A DNA stretch of 64,000 bases from Paludisphaera rhizosphaerae (GTDB lineage Bacteria > Planctomycetota > Planctomycetia > Isosphaerales > Isosphaeraceae), in assembly GCF_011065895.1 (NCBI RefSeq), contig NZ_JAALCR010000002.1, positions 124,001 through 188,000 on the forward strand, written 5' to 3'. Shown piece by piece: positions 63,840-64,000 of this stretch; the stretch's first letter is position 1; every line of letters starts with the position of its first letter. The position numbers and the translations under genes were made by a program. The notes below the pieces were generated by a model that searched no databases, was not told where the DNA came from, and saw only the letters and a list, made by a program, of their open reading frames with translations.

Positions 63840-64000
63840 GGCTCCTCCATTACAGTGTCGACGAATGCCCGGGACAGACGGTCAAGCTTGCCATCGACGA
63901 ATCCAGCGGCTCCGTCGGGATGAGTGATCCGAAAGTGATTCGGCAACCTCCGCGTTGGATCGGGCATGACATCGAAGCCAGCATATCGGATAGCATCCTC
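63836..64000 (-). CDS. C-terminal end of an unknown protein (5' part outside window)
   Basis: The reverse strand is open from the last base of the window to a TGA at 63836-63838, encoding at least 54 residues: a segment with RYAGFDVMPDPTRRLPNHFRITHPDG, then a helical tail AFVDTVMEEP. Only the end of this gene is present, so no family can be named. Its stop overlaps the start of the 114-residue gene. Confidence 0.55.
   Translation of the reverse strand, partial: EDAIRYAGFDVMPDPTRRLPNHFRITHPDGAAGFVDGKLDRLSRAFVDTVMEEP

Overview
The window is high-GC, densely coded chromosomal DNA. It most resembles a planctomycete of the Isosphaeraceae (Paludisphaera/Singulisphaera type); this is inference from gene content, with no rRNA or marker gene to confirm it. 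The pointers are an ECF sigma factor with a membrane-anchored C-terminal extension, a LEPR-XLL-like N-terminal motif, a MoxR/DUF58/VWA cluster interleaved with small membrane proteins, many large secreted or lipoprotein genes of unknown function, a KDO synthase gene implying a Gram-negative-type envelope, and a divergent Gfo/Idh/MocA oxidoreductase.

Layout. 1-5.5 kb: tail of a polytopic membrane protein, a cyanophycinase-like S51 peptidase, tRNA-Cys, a large lipoprotein and a ribose-pyranase homologue. 5.6-12.5 kb: a secreted BSP-type metallopeptidase, a small unknown protein and a 1702-residue TPR protein with an embedded C39-like peptidase domain. 12.8-19.8 kb, all forward: a membrane-anchored coiled-coil protein, a lipid kinase, kdsA, a transglutaminase-like/TPR lipoprotein, an unknown protein, a GT4 glycosyltransferase and tRNA-Thr. 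20-22.8 kb: cysD-cysNC for sulfate activation. 23-25.2 kb: small housekeeping genes (YegP, TfoX-N, metallophosphoesterase, Rieske) and a transposase remnant.

25.3-34.7 kb is a long forward cluster: NHL propeller lipoprotein, small membrane protein, giant VWA/amidotransferase-like membrane protein, MoxR ATPase, small membrane protein, DUF58 protein, a 45-residue membrane peptide and a BatA-type VWA protein. It is broken between the giant VWA gene and moxR by palindromic, REP-like repeats. A PAS-GAF-receiver protein, an isochorismatase-like hydrolase, the membrane-tethered sigma factor, a coiled-coil membrane protein and a DacZ-like diadenylate cyclase follow to 42.5 kb.

42.5-50.8 kb holds secreted and metabolic genes: unknown exported protein, PIG-L deacetylase, Gfo/Idh/MocA oxidoreductase, DinB, TolB-like propeller, PduO-type cobalamin adenosyltransferase and a thioredoxin-fold protein ending in a perfect 15-bp terminator. 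51-56.3 kb is the most unusual stretch: a sigma/HTH protein with a LEPR-XLL-like N-terminus, a VWA lipoprotein, and a translationally coupled pair of single-pass coiled-coil proteins that appear to share one repeated C-terminal domain. The last part has an iron-dependent ADH coupled to an ABM monooxygenase, a frameshifted clan-A glycoside hydrolase, a stand-alone receiver protein, gamma-glutamyltransferase, and a coupled pair of unknown genes running off the end.

No CRISPR array, rRNA, prophage or complete insertion sequence was seen. The best candidates for something undescribed are the 51.0-56.3 kb group and the DacZ-like cyclase.
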